Of a stretch of DNA of 64,000 nucleotides, positions 10,999 to 19,329 are shown one piece after another. A model generated the notes under the pieces. It was not told the origin of the DNA and did not search any database. It saw only the letters and a list, made by a program, of their open reading frames with translations. Within the stretch, counting starts at the first letter, position 1. Each line of letters opens with the position of its first letter. A program made the translations under genes and the position numbers. This DNA is from Daphnia pulex (taxonomy: Eukaryota; Arthropoda; Branchiopoda; Diplostraca; Daphniidae), in the NCBI RefSeq assembly GCF_021134715.1, contig NC_060027.1, forward strand, positions 5,270,001 to 5,334,000, given 5' to 3'.

Positions 10999-11256
10999 TC
11001 AATGAGTCATCGGCTCCGAAACCAGATCGAGTTTCTTAGCCGCCTCTTTGAGCGTTTCGACCGCCTTGTCTTGCTTAATCGAACTCATGGCCAGATTTTT
11101 CAGGATCTCTTCTTCCTCTTCCGCCGTGAGTATGAGCTCTGGCTCTGACTCGGATTCTCGACACAGTAATTTTTTGACATCTGAGTTGTTTCCACTCATC
11201 CTCTTCAACTCTTCTCTTGAATTTCTCTGCATTGCTCTGCTCTGCTCCATAGGCAT
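10999..11256 (-). CDS. Downstream ORF of unit B, 85 residues
   Basis: This frame starts with an ATG that directly follows the TAG stop of unit B's acidic exon and is in the same frame, so the two are separated only by the stop codon. It encodes MPMEQSRAMQRNSREELKRM followed by an acidic and coiled-coil-like stretch containing LTAEEEEEILKNLAM and LKEAAKKLDL. Units C to F have related first residues (MPMEKRKAMRRNSRK in E, MAMGKRKG in C, D and F). It could be a second cistron, a readthrough extension or the coding remnant of a once-longer protein. No family is recognised. Confidence 0.4.
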   Translation of the reverse strand: MPMEQSRAMQRNSREELKRMSGNNSDVKKLLCRESESEPELILTAEEEEEILKNLAMSSIKQDKAVETLKEAAKKLDLVSEPMTH

Positions 11257-11460
11257 CTACTCGTCATCCTCGTCGAGGCTACAATCCGAGAAAGCGCTCG
11301 AAAGGTCGCTGTCCTCATCCGAGGTGTTGTTGTTCGCCTCCAAAGCCAACTCGGCCTTTTTGGCTTTCTTGGTACGGTTGGCCTTCTTTCTTTTGCGTTC
11401 TCTTTCTTCTGGGTTTTTAATTAAAAAAATTTTAATTTTTTTTGCAATTAGTGTGCACAT
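11257..11460 (-). CDS. Acidic-protein array, unit B (terminal exon)
   Basis: The terminal exon proper is 11257-11408, with acceptor CCCAG at 11409-11411 and entry in phase 1. It encodes EERERKRKKANRTKKAKKAE, then LALEANNNTSDEDSDLSSAF, then SDCSLDEDDE and TAG. The same frame stays open through the ancestral intron up to an ATG at 11460, so an unspliced 67-codon protein is also possible. The upstream exons 1 to 3 seen in units D and E are not present next to it. The layout (basic cluster like a nuclear localisation signal, then an acidic tail) suggests a nuclear or chaperone-like acidic protein, but that is inference. Confidence 0.45.
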   Translation of the reverse strand: MCTLIAKKIKIFLIKNPEERERKRKKANRTKKAKKAELALEANNNTSDEDSDLSSAFSDCSLDEDDE

Positions 11461-11467
11461 TTACATC

Positions 11468-11558
11468 TCACAACATGGTAGAAGCCTCATTACAGAGGCT
11501 TAGCATCTTTCTCATCTTGTTAAATTGCCACTGCACATCGAGAACAATCTCCGCCAAC
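11468..11558 (-). other. Short exon-like frame, 30 codons
   Basis: Following a plausible acceptor (GTGACAG at 11559-11565) the minus strand encodes LAEIVLDVQWQFNKMRKMLS and a few further residues to a TGA. It looks like an amphipathic helix. It occupies the place where an upstream exon of unit B would be expected but is unrelated to exons 1 to 3 of the other units. Function unknown. Confidence 0.2.
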
Positions 11559-12258
11559 CTGTCACAAAATAAATTTGATTAGTTAAAGAAACTTTTCAAA
11601 TCATTATTAACTAAGGTTCATGTGTTTGCAAGCTCAATTCAAGTGCATCTCAATTGAAAAAATTCACATACCTTATCACAGAAAATATTTGCAAATATTG
11701 TGTAATTTTAGTTTACTAATGTATGATAATTGGTAATAAAAAAGCTTAATTTTTATCAGAAACTTAGTCACATAATTTTTATGTGGAAACAAAGTCTTAG
11801 GATTATCAAGTTACTCAACATTATTTTTTTCTTCTTTTCTTTCTTTCTCTCTCCAGATTGGAATGAAAGGGGAGAAGAATTTTAACATTATTTCTCTCTC
11901 TCTCTAAATGAAAGGTAAAACTAAATAAATAAACTACTTCCATATAAAGAAATAAATGGATGAGAAAAAAAAACTTGGTGTGGAATGGGGTTCAAATGTG
12001 GCTTCCTCTCTTGCACCAGCTAATGCACCTATTAGTACTTCTACATCAGGTTATCACTAAAGACGAAATGATGTAAACAAAATGTCGTGGTTAAATGACA
12101 TTTATTGCATCGATACATGGAAAAAGAGAGAAGGTAACAGAAAGACACAGACATTTTTTAAACACATACACAAACACACACATATATAGGCACTGTAATC
12201 TGAATTTTTCGACTCTCTTTTCTAGAATTTCTCCTCCTTTTCTCTTCCCCATAGCCAT

Positions 12259-12586
12259 TTACTCGTCGTCATCCTCGTCGAGGCTGCAGTTGGAAAAGGC
12301 GCTCGACAGATCGCTGTCCTCGTCCGAGGTACTGTTTCCTTCAATTTCCAACCTGGCCTTTTTGGCTTTCTTTTTACGTTCGGCCTTCTTCCTTTTACGC
12401 TCTCCTTCTCCTAGGTTTTTAATTTAAAAATTTTTATTTTATAATTTGTGATTGATTATGATGTCTTACCTTCAGAACTTTCAGAATCATTTTGGGTGTT
12501 GTTTCCAGAATTAAGGTCTCCAGAAGTATCCGATTCCCCCTGAGAGGATTCAACTTACTTTGTACAAAAGTTGAGTAGACATCCAT
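12259..12586 (-). pseudogene. Acidic-protein array, unit C (exon 2 deleted)
   Basis: Exon 4 (12259-12410) encodes the basic segment GEGERKRKKAERKKKAKKAR and the acidic end SDLSSAFSNCSLDEDDDE with TAA. Exon 3 (from 12470) encodes ESSQGESDTSGDLNSGNN and beyond, with a GTAAG donor. It is nearly identical to unit D up to about 12552, where the sequence jumps directly to an exon-1-like start (ATGGATGTCTACTC, ATG at 12586) together with its donor. The first half of exon 3, exon 2 and two introns have been deleted. The fused start is out of frame with exon 3, so this is a deletion derivative of a D-like copy. Confidence 0.55.
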
Positions 12587-12660
12587 TGTGTAATAATTGT
12601 AAACAGAAAGCAAATTCAGCAGGAAGCAAATTTAGAAATGTTTTGAGAGAAGTTTTCAAT

Positions 12661-12785
12661 TTCAAGGTCTTTTCGATTTTTTCTATTTGACGGACTCCCC
12701 CAACGTCAAGTTGGAGTCCGTAAATCTAGATGGCTCTAGGGTAAGAATGGGCTTCACTCTCTGTCGTCTGCAATGTTAGCGGCGG
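12661..12785. repeat. Array-associated upstream block, copy 1, with hairpin
   Basis: This is the first of three copies of a conserved non-coding block that lies just upstream (minus-strand sense) of exon 1 of units C, D and F. It contains an inverted repeat at 12692-12719: GGACTC, bulge CCC, CAAC, loop GTCAA, GTTG, GAGTCC. The block continues with TAAATCTAGATGGCTCT and CTGTCGTCTGCAATGTTAG. Position relative to exon 1 suggests a promoter or 5' untranslated region whose RNA could fold. Confidence 0.55.
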
Positions 12786-12863
12786 AAGGCAGAGGTTCAA
12801 CAAGAAATAATGATAACAATAATAATGTGCAACTTAAATTTGTTTCTTATTTATTCTAAAATG

Positions 12864-12950
12864 TTTACAAATAAGATATTAGAGATAAAGAATTTACAAA
12901 TAAGATATTAGAGATAAAGAATTTACAAATAAGATATTAGAGATAAAGAA
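12864..12950. repeat. 29-bp tandem repeat, three copies
   Basis: Three consecutive identical copies of a 29-bp unit beginning TTTACAAATAAGATATTAGA run from 12864 to 12950 (12864-12892, 12893-12921, 12922-12950). No coding role; recent slippage or unequal exchange is likely because the copies are identical. Confidence 0.9.
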
Positions 12951-13239
12951 TAAAGAAACTAAAATGTTCAATCTTCTGACAGCGAGACATCAAGGCAGAG
13001 GAATCTCATAAATCAGCATTCCTATCTTGTCCATATAAAGGGTGGAAACATTACTTCCCATCTGAAGGTATCAACAACCTTAGAGAATTGACACATACAT
13101 GTAACAACAACCGAGAAACAATGTAACAACAATCCGAGAAATATTTACCTGACAAACTTTAAATTGTCTTTTACTTACTTTCCACATGTGTAGTAATCCA
13201 TTGTGTAATTGTAAACAATCCAATTGAAAGCAAATTCAG

Positions 13240-13374
13240 GAAGCAAGTTTAGAAATCCCAAGTGAAGTGGAGAAACAAGACAAAGATTCAACATTAAATG
13301 TAGATAAACTTGATGCTACCATTAAAGCATGTGGAGATGAAGTGATTTATTTGAAAGTAAAGAAAGCTGACAAG
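13240..13374 (+). other. WHEP-like exon, copy 1 (45 codons)
   Basis: A plus-strand exon with acceptor AAATTCAG (13232-13239) and donor GTACGA (13375) is open for exactly 45 codons in phase 0. After an acidic lead (PSEVEKQDKD) it encodes LDATIKACGDEVIYLKVKKA and then DK. The pattern L..AI...G..V..LK..KADK matches the first helix-turn of the WHEP domain found in eukaryotic Glu-Pro, His, Trp, Met and Gly tRNA synthetases. After the donor the frame runs to a stop within a few codons, and the second WHEP helix (alanine-rich, ending LKAEY-like) was not found nearby. It is probably a captured, duplicated exon rather than a working synthetase. Confidence 0.5.
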
Positions 13375-13512
13375 GTACGATACATGGAAAAAGAGAGAAG
13401 GTAACAGAAAGACACAGACATTTTTTAAACACAAACACACACATATGAAGGCACTTTAATCTGAATTTTTCGACTCTTGAATTTCTCCTCCTTTTCTCTT
13501 CCCCATAGCCAT

Positions 13513-14111
13513 TTACTCTTCGTCATCCTCGTCGAGGCTGCAGTCGGAAAAGGCGCTCGACAGATCGCTGTCCTCGTCCGAGGTACTGTTTCCTTCAATT
13601 TCCAACCTGGCCTTTTTGGCTTTCTTTTTACGTTCGGCCTTCTTCCTTTTACGCTCTCCTTCTCCTAGGTTTTTAATTTAAAAATTTTTATTTTATAATT
13701 TGTGATTGATTATGATGTCTTACCTTCAGAACTTTCAGAATCATTTTGGGTGTTGTTTCCAGAATTAAGGTCTCCAGAAGTATCCGATTCCCCCTGAGAG
13801 GATTCAACATCAGGGGGAACATCTTCCTTGTCGGAACTTTCATCATCAGAGGCTGTAAGTTCAAATCAAATCAGTAAGTTACACATTTATCTTAATAGTT
13901 ATAAAGGTGAAATATGAATTATAAGAATGATTTACTTACTCTCTCGATACTTGAGGTGCTTTTCATAAATGAGGAGTTAACTGTAGTGTGTACTTTGGCA
14001 TCTAGAAATAATAAGATAAAAGACAAATTAAAGTACAACCTACAACCTGACAAACTTTAAATTTTCTTTTACTTACTTTCCACATCTGTAGTAATCCAAT
14101 GTGTAATCCAT
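13513..14111 (-). pseudogene. Acidic-protein array, unit D (four exons, one nonsense codon)
   Basis: Four exons with GT-AG junctions: exon 1 14077-14111 (MDYTLDYYRCGK, phase 2 out), exon 2 13940-14001 (62 nt, ending LLIYEKHLKYRE), exon 3 13724-13852 (acidic, DDESSDKEDVPPDVESS...), exon 4 13513-13664 (basic segment, then SDLSSAFSDCSLDEDDEE, TAA). All phases fit, and the joined start reads CGKCQSTHYS, which resembles the beginning of a C2H2-type zinc finger. The only break is a TAA in exon 2 right after HYS. Introns are about 59-88 bp. The ATG following the terminal stop (MAMGKRKG) is in frame with it. This is the least damaged copy of the family, though exon 2 prevents a full product unless the start lies elsewhere. 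Confidence 0.55.
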
Positions 14112-14182
14112 TGCCGCAAATTCAGGAAGCAAGTTGGAAATTGATGATTTGGTTTGTAGATAAGTTTTCAATATCAACGATC

Positions 14183-14355
14183 CAAGGCCTTTTCGATTTG
14201 TCTATTTGGCGAACTCCCCAACGTCAAGTTGGAGTCCGTAAATCTAGATGGCTCTGGGGTACGAATGGGCTTCACTCTCTGTCGTCTGCAATGTTAGTGG
14301 CGGGTTTTTATCCTTGGAAAAATTAAAAAATTTGAACGTCATACATTGTTTGTGT
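14183..14355. repeat. Array-associated upstream block, copy 2, with hairpin
   Basis: Second copy of the block, about 70 bp upstream of the unit D exon 1. The hairpin is at about 14211-14238 and differs from copy 1 by one stem base (GAACTC for GGACTC) and one fewer C in the bulge. It extends past copy 1 with GGGTTTTTATCCTTGGAAAA and TTTGAACGTCATACATTG, shared with copy 3. Confidence 0.55.
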
Positions 14356-14568
14356 CACATTTTTGAAACACATACACACACACACACATATATAGGCACT
14401 GTAATATGACAGATCATCCAACAGAGGGAGAACAATGTATCTGAATACCCCAAATGTAAGCAGGGCAGTAATTGCTTGCACGTAGCGTTCTTCCTCGGAC
14501 AGCATCTGAATTTTTCGACTCTCTTTTCTTGAATTTCTCCTCATTGCTTTTCTCTTCTCCATAGGCAT
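14323..14568 (-). CDS. Downstream ORF of unit E, 81 residues
   Basis: It starts with the ATG directly after the TAA of unit E, in the same frame. It encodes MPMEKRKAMRRNSRKESRKI, then QMLSEEERYVQAITALLTFG and a hydrophobic stretch, ending in sequence derived from an (AC)n tract. The first ~20 residues align with the downstream ORF of unit B (MPMEQSRAMQRNSREELKRM), but the rest differs. Conservation across units argues that this leader was once coding, though the (AC)n tail suggests the present frame end is accidental. Confidence 0.3.
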   Translation of the reverse strand: MPMEKRKAMRRNSRKESRKIQMLSEEERYVQAITALLTFGVFRYIVLPLLDDLSYYSAYICVCVCMCFKNVTQTMYDVQIF

Positions 14569-15127
14569 TTACTCGTCGTCATCCTCGTCGAGGCTGCAAT
14601 CAGAAAAAGCGCTCGACAGGTCGCTGTCCTCGTCCGAGTTTGCCTCCAAGTTTGCCTCCAAAGCCAACTTGGCCTCTTTGGCTTCCTTGGTACGTAGGGC
14701 CTTCTTTCTCTTTCGCTCTCCTTCTGGGTTTTTAATTTTAATAATTTTAATTTTTTAACTTGTGATTATTTATGATATGTTACCTTCACATTCTTCAGAA
14801 AAATCACTCTTCCCTTCATTTCCAGACACAACATCAGGGTCTCCACAGCTCAACTCCCCTTCAGATGATTCCACAACGGGGGTATCTTCCTTGTCAGAAT
14901 CTTCATCATCTGAGGCTGTAAGTCAGTAAGTTACACATTTATCTTAATAGTTATAAAGGAAAAACTTACTCTCTCGATACTTGAGGTGTTTCTCATAAAT
15001 GAGGCACCAACTGAAGTGTGCTTTGGCACCTAGAAATAATAAGATAAAAGACAAATTAAAGTACAACCTACAACCTGACAAACTTTAAATTGTCTTTTAC
15101 TTACTTTCCACATGTGTAGTAATCCAT
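14569..15127 (-). pseudogene. Acidic-protein array, unit E (four exons, frame shifted in exon 2)
   Basis: Exon 1 15105-15127 (MDYYTCGK), exon 2 14970-15029 (60 nt), exon 3 14784-14915 (acidic, including SDDEDSDKEDTPVVESSEGE), exon 4 14569-14723 (EGERKRKKALRTKEAKEAKL, then NSDEDSDLSSAFSDCSLDED). Exons 2, 3 and 4 join in one open frame in phase 1, giving AKAHFSWCLIYEKHLKYRE and then the acidic and basic parts to TAA. From the exon 1 ATG, however, the 60-nt exon 2 (62 nt in unit D) shifts the frame and stops after about 19 codons. If translation began upstream in another frame a product would be possible, but no ATG is seen there. Function unknown; predicted nuclear from the lysine-rich cluster. 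Confidence 0.5.
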
Positions 15128-15165
15128 TGTGTAATTGCAAACAATCCAATTGAAAGCAAATTCAG

Positions 15166-15300
15166 GAAGCAAGTTTAGAAATCCCAAGTGAAGTGGAGAA
15201 ACAAGACAAAGATTCAACATTAAATGTAGATAAACTTGATGCTGCCATTAAAGCATGTGGAGATCAAGTGATTTATTTGAAAGTAAAGAAAGCTGACAAG
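15166..15300 (+). other. WHEP-like exon, copy 2 (45 codons)
   Basis: A second, equally open copy of the 45-codon plus-strand exon, 1926 bp from copy 1, with the same acceptor (AAATTCAG) and donor (GTACGA). It differs from copy 1 at only two codons noticed by eye, both changing the amino acid (Thr to Ala and Glu to Gln), and encodes LDAAIKACGDQVIYLKVKKA and DK. The flanking ~250 bp is duplicated too. On the opposite strand the sequence just beyond its 5' end is exon 1 of unit E. Confidence 0.5.
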
Positions 15301-15451
15301 GTACGATACATGGAAAAAGAGAGAAGGTAACAGAAAGACACAGACATTTTTTAAACACATACACAAACAAACACATATATAGGCACTGTAATCTGAATTT
15401 TTCGACTCTCTTTTCTAGAATTTCTCCTCCTTTTCTCTTCCCCATAGCCAT

Positions 15452-16031
15452 TTACTCGTCGTCATCCTCGTCGAGGCTGCAATCCTAAAAAGCGCTCGAC
15501 AGGTCGCTGTCCTCTTCCGAGTTTGCCTCCAAGTTTGCCTCCAAAGCCAACTTGGCCTTTTTGGCTTCCTTGGTACGTAGTGCCTTCTTTCTCTTGCGCT
15601 CTCCTTCTGGGTTTTTAATTTTAATAATTTTAATTTTTTAACTTGTGATTATTTATGATATCTTACCTTCAGATTCTCCAGAAACATCACTGGTGTCGTT
15701 TCCAGAACCAACATCAGGGTCTCCACAAGAATACAGGATTCCACAACGGGGGTATCTTCCTTGTCAGAATCTTCATCATCTGAGGCTGTAAGTTCAAATA
15801 AAATAAAATCAGTAAGTTACACAATCAATCTTAATAGTTCTAAATGAAAGAATGAATGACTTATCCTCTCGATACTTTAAGTGCTTTTCATAAATGAGGC
15901 AAAAACTGTATAGTGTGTGCTTTGACATCTAGAAATAAGAAGAAAAAAGACAAATTAAAGTAGGCCTACAACCTGACAAACTTTAAATTGTCTTTTATTT
16001 ACTTTCCACATTTGTAGCCTGTGTAATCCAT
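15452..16031 (-). pseudogene. Acidic-protein array, unit F (pseudogene)
   Basis: All four exons are recognisable: exon 1 about 16007-16031 (MDYTGYKCGK), exon 2 about 15866-15929 (64 nt), exon 3 15667-15785, exon 4 15452-15606. It is clearly broken. The exon 2 donor GT is lost (GATAAG in place of AGTAAG), exon 3 has a deletion that shifts the frame after DSDKEDTPVVES, and exon 4 has TAG in place of the Ser codon in SSAFSD. The terminal TAA and the in-frame ATG after it (MAMGKRKGGE) are retained. Confidence 0.6.
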
Positions 16032-16103
16032 TTGTCAGGAAAGCAAATTCAGGAAGCAAGTTGAGAAGTTGATGATTTGGTTTGAAGAGAGAAGTAAGAA
16101 GTA

Positions 16104-16280
16104 TCAAGGCTTTTTCCAATTTGTCTATTTGACGGACTCCCCCAACGTCAAGTTGGAGTCCGTAAATCTAGACGGCTCTGGGGTACGAATGGGCTTCACT
16201 CTCTGTCGTCTGCAATGTTAGCGGCGGGTTTTTATCCTTGGAAAAATCAAAAAATTTGAACGTCATACATTGTTTGTGTT
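16104..16280. repeat. Array-associated upstream block, copy 3, with hairpin
   Basis: Third copy of the block, about 75 bp upstream of unit F exon 1. The hairpin at 16134-16161 is identical in stem and loop to copy 1. The 3' part (GGGTTTTTATCCTTGGAAAA through CATACATTGTTTGTGT) matches copy 2. It marks the distal end of the array. Confidence 0.55.
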
Positions 16281-16463
16281 CTAGCACAGACTTAGGTTCT
16301 AGTTAGTTCCATGTCCACCTGAAAAAGTTAAATTGTTCAGCTATGGCAGATTGAGGAAATAATTCTAGAGGTAAAGAAAGAGGTGGGTTTCGTGGTAGAG
16401 GAAATAACAACTGGTCACGTATCGTTGTCTTCATGGCCAAGCCCCCCCCCCCCTTACTTGTCT

Positions 16464-16731
16464 CGTCACATTGTTCCATATTTACCTGGTCGTTCTTTGC
16501 GGTCTGATAACCTTGGTCGCATTATTGTCCCTCCAAACCTAAACTTGCCAACTATGATCAGAGAGCTTTATCACAGGCTGCACCTCGACTGTGGAATGAT
16601 CTTCCAGCATCAATCCGTCTTGCCCCTAACTTTCCCGTGTTTAAGAGTCTACCGAAGACCCACTTGTATGCCACTGCTTATCTTTGATTATTTCATGTCC
16701 AATTGTGTGGCGGAGAATAGAATAGAATAGC
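16464..16731 (+). mobile_element. LINE 3' end (CR1/L2-like)
   Basis: In one frame there is SLRSDNLGRIIVPPNLNLPT, and after a one-base shift ALSQAAPRLWNDLPASIRLA followed by PVFKSLPKTHLYATAYL and a stop. This is the conserved C-terminal tail of non-LTR retrotransposon ORF2 proteins of the CR1/L2/Jockey groups (AAPRLWNSLP...VFK..LKTHL). It ends in a short tandem tail (GAATA)3 at 16716-16731, as L2/CR1-type elements often do. The copy is extremely 5'-truncated. Confidence 0.8.
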
Positions 16732-16740
16732 TTCCCTCTG

Positions 16741-18059
16741 TGACTATCATCTTCAACTTGTGGCTCACCATCATCTGTAATTAAAGGCAAGTTTAATGTA
16801 GATGGCTTTTATTTCCATATAAAACTTGATTTTCCTTAAACGGCTGCCTCTACACTCTGTACAAACTCTGTAAAGGTACTACATTGTTTTAATTGAATAA
16901 TTTTATTGTTTTATTGTTAGTAGTGGCACAAATAGCTTCCTTCTGCCAAGTAGTGAAAAAATGTCTCGTTCAATTTATTTATTTCTTAAAATTCTGTTAA
17001 AAAATGCGAAGGTTCTAAATAATTGTGATTACTTTTTCGAAATTCTCCCTCGAGTCAGACCAGTCAGAATCGCAGAAATTCGTCAATGGATGATGTTGGC
17101 TTGAACCGGACAAAAAGATGAAAAATGAATGGATGAAGAAAATTTTACCTGGTCGCGATACGATGGAAAGTATGAAACAAACCCGTTAATTCCCGTAGAC
17201 GATCATTTTTTCTGATATATGGCAGGAGGAATTTGATTTGAGATTTAATGACCATTAACTCTAATTAGTTTTTATTTTGATTAATGAATCAACAAACGCT
17301 AACCCAAATTTGTTTCAGGGTCTACAAATGCTATGGAATGTAAGGGGTTTGTCTTTTGTGAAAAGGGGTTACAGGAGGGTGGAGGGTAAAAAAATTTGGG
17401 TTACGTCATTTATGGATGGTCTCTCCTGTAATTTTTTATGGCTAAATAAGCTCCCATAATTATAATTATATAGGATTAACAATAAATTTATAATAAATTG
17501 ACAAATTCTGTTATTTTTAATTTATTAATCAGGCTTCTGGAGAAAACATTAGGAGGGAGGTTATAATTTGTCAAAGGGGAAATGGTCGCTACTCCAATTC
17601 AGTATCATGACTTATGTTAACCAAATTCCCTGCTTGGAGTTGTAAGAAAAGGTAATGATTGAATGATGTAATATTCAATTATAACAATGTAATATTTAAA
17701 AAAAAATGAAAAATAAACTTAAATTTTCTCTGGGAGCTCTGTAGAAGGCTTTGGTGTTAAGCCTGGGTATTGGCTATACTTTCTGGAGGTTATAGGCCCA
17801 AAAATAAGTTTTCTATCCTGTTGCAAAGATTCTATCGAATCAATTTTCATCGATAGGGCAAAAATGTTAATGCAATTCATCTTTAAAAAATAATTATTGC
17901 ATCTATTCCTATCTATTTCATTGTGCCGAATGTTATTTGTTGGGGTAGAGCTGGTTACCCATTTCCATTTTTTTATTGTTCCACATCTTTTGTTTGATTG
18001 GACAAAGACTGAATGCTGATGTGACGTGTTGGGGTAGAGCTTGCTATCCAGTCCCTTTT
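16741..18059. other. Interval without supportable genes
   Basis: AT-rich sequence with no recognisable domain. A 60-codon plus-strand frame at 17277-17459 is short and unsupported. Two near-repeats of a GTTGGGGTAGAGCTKG motif occur at 17940 and 18029, each followed by ATCCA- or ACCCA-TTCCC/TTTTT-like sequence, suggesting a small local duplication of about 89 bp. Confidence 0.4.
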
Positions 18060-18324
18060 TTATTGTGCAAAATCTTTTGTGATCTTTGACAAAAATTTAA
18101 TGCTGACATAATATTTTTCCGACATAACATTTTTTTCAATGCGTTTTCTGACGGCCCCCTTCACAAGAACAAAGAGCTCTGTATCGTTGAATCGGCGAAG
18201 ACCAACCTTATTGAACTTTTTCTCCCTTCCAGTCCAACAGAACTTCCTAGCAATTGAAATAGTCAAGCAATAATTTAAAATATTACTTAGAAGTTTATCT
18301 TCGTTTAAACCTCCAATCAGCATA
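18060..18324 (-). CDS. DUF4806-like exon
   Basis: An exon with a strong acceptor (TTTTTTTCAG at 18325-18334) encodes 87 residues to a stop at 18060. The core KLLSNILNYCLTISIARKFC then WTGREKKFNKVGLRRFN fits the DUF4806 pattern (..LLS.IL....A..FSW.G..GKK.F..L...), a domain common in insect and crustacean proteins of unknown role that are often transposon-associated. The upstream exons are not evident in the neighbouring sequence, so this is either the last exon of a dispersed gene or an isolated fragment. Confidence 0.5.
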
Positions 18325-18668
18325 CTGAAAAAAACAATTTTTTTTCAATATTTTTAACTGGGAAATTGTCTTTACAAATCATTTCAGCCATCAAATTATC
18401 TAAATAATCTTGCTTTGCAACTGAAATTTTTTTTACCCCGATTCACATAATCATTCAGAGAGATGACTGGGTGGGCATCTCAGTCCCGCTAGCTTTTTGG
18501 TATTCGTCTTCGTGATTTATTCTCAAATGCCACAAAAAATTAGAAAAAGAATTCTTGCTTCTAACATGATACCATCCATCCTTAAAGCTCTTGCACTGGA
18601 CAACGATAACGCCCGATCATGGTACGATGTGCCAGTTAAACCAACACATTTTTCGCCAAGTTGGCTAT

Positions 18669-18955
18669 CTATGTTGCTGGAAAACTGGCATTAGAATGGC
18701 TCCTTCTGGTAGCGGTCCTATTGACCTGGGCATCTTCTTTCTCTGTGACGGAATCTGGATCATCATTTTCAGAGTGGTCGTGAACGGGTTGTTGTTCTTC
18801 TTGAGCGAAAACATTCTCTTTTTCCGATGCTGTCATGTTTTGAGCTAATGTAGTGTACGTCCACCACGACAACCTTTACTTCCACCACCACGTGATTTTC
18901 TTCCAGGACTTCTCTTTCCTCTAAATCCACTTCAAGGACCCCCACCCCCCTCATT
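18669..18955 (-). pseudogene. RGG-rich and acidic protein fragment
   Basis: In one minus-strand frame, after NEGGGGP and a TGA, the sequence reads SGFRGKRSPGRKSRGGGSKG then CRGGRTLH and a stop: an Arg-Gly-Gly-type RNA-binding tail. In another frame downstream is an acidic stretch (ENDDPDSVTEKEDAQVNR). Similar RGG text (RGGFRGRGNNNW) occurs on the plus strand at 16375-16415 and in the DUSP11-like remnant at 21040. No complete gene can be built. Confidence 0.3.
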
Positions 18956-19045
18956 TTGAAATGCTACTTTGGATAACTGAAAACTGAGCAATTAAAGGTG
19001 TCTGAATTGAATAGTGGTAGTTGTCTAGTTTTAAGCTGTTACAAA

Positions 19046-19322
19046 AACATACTATAAGTTTGTGTCAGTCATAATTGAAATAATGAACTCACCAGAAGAT
19101 GGGTAGAAAACAGATGTGACAACTGAAAAGAAATCTAAATGATGAGGTTGTAAACTGACAACTGCCAATTAGCTTTCCAGTCTCGTTGATCTGTTGAAAA
19201 AACATACAAGTCAGTGTCAGCCACAATTGCAATAATTAACTCACCAGAGGATTCATACAAATGAGATGTCACAAGAAATCTAAATGTGATTGTTCGATGA
19301 AAACGGGGTTGTAAACTCACGG
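19046..19322. repeat. ~154-bp tandem duplication
   Basis: Two diverged copies (about 19046-19166 and 19200-19322) share AAACATAC..GTGTCAG, AATTG.AATAATDAACTCACCAGA, GATGT.AC, AAGAAATCTAAATG and GGTTGTAAACT in the same order. On the minus strand each copy includes a GTGAGTT donor after a TCTCATTTGTATGAATCCTC- or TCTGTTTTCTACCCATCTTC-like stretch, so the duplication may involve a small exon. Confidence 0.55.
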
Positions 19323-19329
19323 ACACGTT

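Noticed and set aside
11048..11503. 151-codon plus-strand Ser/Leu/Phe-rich frame
   Set aside because: Antisense of the acidic array unit B; Ser- and Phe-rich frames arise opposite Asp, Glu and Lys codons. Similar frames recur opposite units C and D.
16441..16454. C-run interpreted as a possible telomere or G-quadruplex seed
   Set aside because: A single homopolymer run inside an AT-rich region just before a LINE 3' end; no repeated G-tracts.
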